Source: Bacillota bacterium
GTDB taxonomy: Bacteria; Bacillota; Clostridia; Acetivibrionales; JAEZXR01
Length of the DNA stretch: 64,000 nucleotides
Direction: 5' to 3'
Assembly: GCA_023419605.1 (NCBI GenBank)
Contig: JAEZXR010000090.1
Span: 1-64,000 of the forward strand
Each line of letters begins with the position of its first letter. Positions within the stretch are counted from its first letter, which is position 1. Positions 62,610 to 64,000 of the stretch are shown here, piece after piece. The notes beneath the pieces are model-generated. The model saw only the letters and a program-made list of their open reading frames with translations. It was not told the origin of the DNA and ran no database searches. Both the position numbers and the translations under genes were made by a program.

Positions 62610-63410
62610 CTAGTGTGTTTTTGAACCGAGAACACGTTTGATTAGTCGAGTTGCAAGACCCGGATGAACACTATAAATAAAGTTCATACATTTGGAGTCT
62701 TTACCAATAAAGAATCGATACTGATTCTTTTCCATCCCTCGAATAATCTTATCAGCAGCAGCGGAAGATGATAATAATAGTTTGGACTTCTTCTCCTCCA
62801 ATGAGGCGCTCTCATTCGTAAGCTGCGAGTTTTTCTTTATATCCGTCGCTATCCCCCCTGGGAACACAACAGAGACATGTACGCTGGTACCTAACAGTTC
62901 TGAATATAAACCTTCTGTCATCAGCTTGACTGCTGCCTTGGAAGCACCGTAGGAGCTCTGGCCGGGAACGGGAAAAAATCCTCCCATACTGGAGATATTT
63001 ACAATATGCGCTTCCGGCCTAGTCAAAAAATGCTGTAAAAATACCTTTGTCATATACAGAGTTCCATAAAAGTTAACATTCATTACTTTATCAATTTGTT
63101 CAAATGTTAAATCCTTTAATTCTATAAATGGCTGAATAATTCCTGCATTATTGATAAGACCGTCAATGTGACCCAATGACGAAATAATTTCCTCTGCAAA
63201 TTTAAATACAGATTCTTTATCTGTAATATCTACGACCCGAGTTAACAATTTTTCGTTTTTGCCTGATATTTTATATGTCTCTCGAAGTGCAGATTGATTG
63301 ATATCAATGGCAATAACCCTGGCACCTTTTGATAATAATTTAAGAACCAATTCTCTTCCTACGCCATTTCCCCCGCCAGTAACAACTATATTTTTATTTA
63401 TTACCTTCAT
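62610..63410 (-). CDS. Short-chain dehydrogenase/reductase
   Basis: 266 residues. NAD(P) loop TGGGNGVGRELV, NNAG in LINNAGIIQP, catalytic Ser in NISSMGGFF and YxxxK in YGASKAAVK. The long C-terminal part (SKLLLSSSAAADKIIRG...) is typical of acyl/steroid-like classical SDRs. ATG 63410 follows GGAGAG; the longer frame to 63446 lacks it. Substrate unknown. About 40 bases separate it from the membrane protein gene upstream on the strand, so they may be co-transcribed. Confidence 0.85.
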   Translation of the reverse strand: MKVINKNIVVTGGGNGVGRELVLKLLSKGARVIAIDINQSALRETYKISGKNEKLLTRVVDITDKESVFKFAEEIISSLGHIDGLINNAGIIQPFIELKDLTFEQIDKVMNVNFYGTLYMTKVFLQHFLTRPEAHIVNISSMGGFFPVPGQSSYGASKAAVKLMTEGLYSELLGTSVHVSVVFPGGIATDIKKNSQLTNESASLEEKKSKLLLSSSAAADKIIRGMEKNQYRFFIGKDSKCMNFIYSVHPGLATRLIKRVLGSKTH

Positions 63411-63452
63411 AAATACTTCTCTCCTTTTCAATATGCTAATGATCAACAGACT

Positions 63453-64000
63453 TCATATTGCGATACTTTTTCTTTTGAGCAGCATGAAAATGCCTACGAG
63501 AACAAATAAAATACTACATCCCATTCCAAACAAAGCGCTGCTGTCCACAGCCTGGGAAGATGCCGCCATCGTAAGCAGCGTATATTGGGTCACCACGATG
63601 GAAACCATTGCATCAGTGAAGCTAATAATTTTCAGCGTTGAAACAATAGGGTCTTTCAGATGCCGGTTAATCACGGTTCCGTAAATGGCAAAACCCAGCT
63701 TGGCAAAAGCAACCGCTGCTACCAGGTAGACGGTGTAACCCCCGTACACGGTGGCGTCCCCGACAAAATACATCCGCAGGCAGACCAACAGATAGGAAAT
63801 CCCAAGCAGACAAAGGAAAATGCCGCTACGCTTGTAGGCGGCAAATTCCATATTATATCTTTTTTTGGGGTCTTCGATGCGTCTGGCCACCACATATTTA
63901 TTAAGCACCTGTCCTCTTGCAGCAAAAAGGACCAGATAATACACGGCATTTGTTATAAACCATCCAGAAAGAAGGTATATACCGAGGGCCAGCTTGCCGA
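63453..64000 (-). CDS. Integral membrane protein, partial (5' end outside window)
   Basis: The frame is open from the right edge of the window and ends with TAA/TAG-type stop at 63453. About 180 residues are visible with four hydrophobic segments (for example SGIFLCLLGISYLLVCLRMY and GYTVYLVAAVAFAKLGFAIY) and a basic C-terminus. No family recognised. It is likely the upstream partner of the SDR gene. Confidence 0.7.
   Translation of the reverse strand, partial: GKLALGIYLLSGWFITNAVYYLVLFAARGQVLNKYVVARRIEDPKKRYNMEFAAYKRSGIFLCLLGISYLLVCLRMYFVGDATVYGGYTVYLVAAVAFAKLGFAIYGTVINRHLKDPIVSTLKIISFTDAMVSIVVTQYTLLTMAASSQAVDSSALFGMGCSILFVLVGIFMLLKRKSIAI

Noticed and set aside
1..64000. CRISPR array, rRNA or tRNA genes
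   Set aside because: No regularly spaced repeats and no rRNA- or tRNA-like stretch were found by reading; the only repeated unit is the three-copy element.

Overview
The window looks like chromosomal DNA of a low-to-moderate GC anaerobic Firmicute (class Clostridia; genus not determinable by eye). Evidence: strong AGGAGG-type ribosome binding sites, several TTG/GTG starts, many Rho-independent terminators, lipoprotein solute-binding proteins, YesM/YesN-type two-component pairs, AraC regulators with an extracytoplasmic sensor, a nickel-iron CO dehydrogenase-like gene, a TM1266-type hydrogenase regulator and an Rrf2 regulator. The life style suggested is anaerobic growth on plant polysaccharides. 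No rRNA, tRNA, CRISPR array, phage or intact transposase was seen.

Layout. 1-16.9 kb (all minus strand) is a carbohydrate block. Reading 5' to 3': a histidine kinase and LuxR-type response regulator, two near-duplicate sugar-binding lipoproteins, two CUT1 permeases, a secreted BNR-repeat protein, a GH94-type phosphorylase, an AraC sensor-regulator interrupted by an in-frame TAG, and an Lpl-type ABC system running off the left edge. 17.3-19.8 kb holds a DUF1836 regulator, an SGNH hydrolase and an EFR1-type flavodoxin-ferredoxin. 19.9-23.2 kb is a large secreted beta-helix protein bracketed by discoidin domains. 23.8-32.5 kb is an RbsABC-like sugar transporter followed by its own binding-protein-like sensor, YesM-type kinase and YesN-type regulator.

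32.7-37.5 kb (plus strand) is a redox island: TM1266-like regulator, Rrf2 regulator, then CooS-CooF-FAD/NAD oxidoreductase. This CooS keeps every Fe-S cluster ligand but has lost all four histidines of the known proton relay and the active-site lysine. 37.8-40.9 kb is a BlaI/BlaR1-like sensing operon with a 570-residue lipoprotein and a 60-bp double-operator palindrome. 41-42.2 kb is an oxalate/formate-type MFS carrier. 42.7-44.9 kb is a decayed locus where a truncated amidohydrolase is fused tail-first to a truncated, frameshifted PucR-type regulator. 45.1-48.7 kb carries kduD, kduI, a discoidin-like protein and a LacI regulator (uronate catabolism). 48.9-53.2 kb has a B12-type radical SAM enzyme, a GT-A-like protein, an APH-fold kinase-like protein and a nitroreductase. 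53.7-60.1 kb has an Lsa-type ABC-F protein with a visible attenuator, an aldo/keto reductase, a PadR regulator and an enoate reductase. 60.3-64 kb has a GH43 gene broken by an in-frame TGA, the tail of a lost GH42 beta-galactosidase, an SDR and a partial membrane protein.

Three points deserve most attention: the non-canonical CooS; a structured repeat of 100-134 bp present three times, each time upstream of and in the same orientation as the next gene; and the ABC-F leader, where a 10-nt segment can pair with the terminator arm. Signs of gene decay (in-frame stops, frameshifts, gene stubs, a promoter without its gene) recur across the window. They could be biological or could partly reflect sequencing errors.
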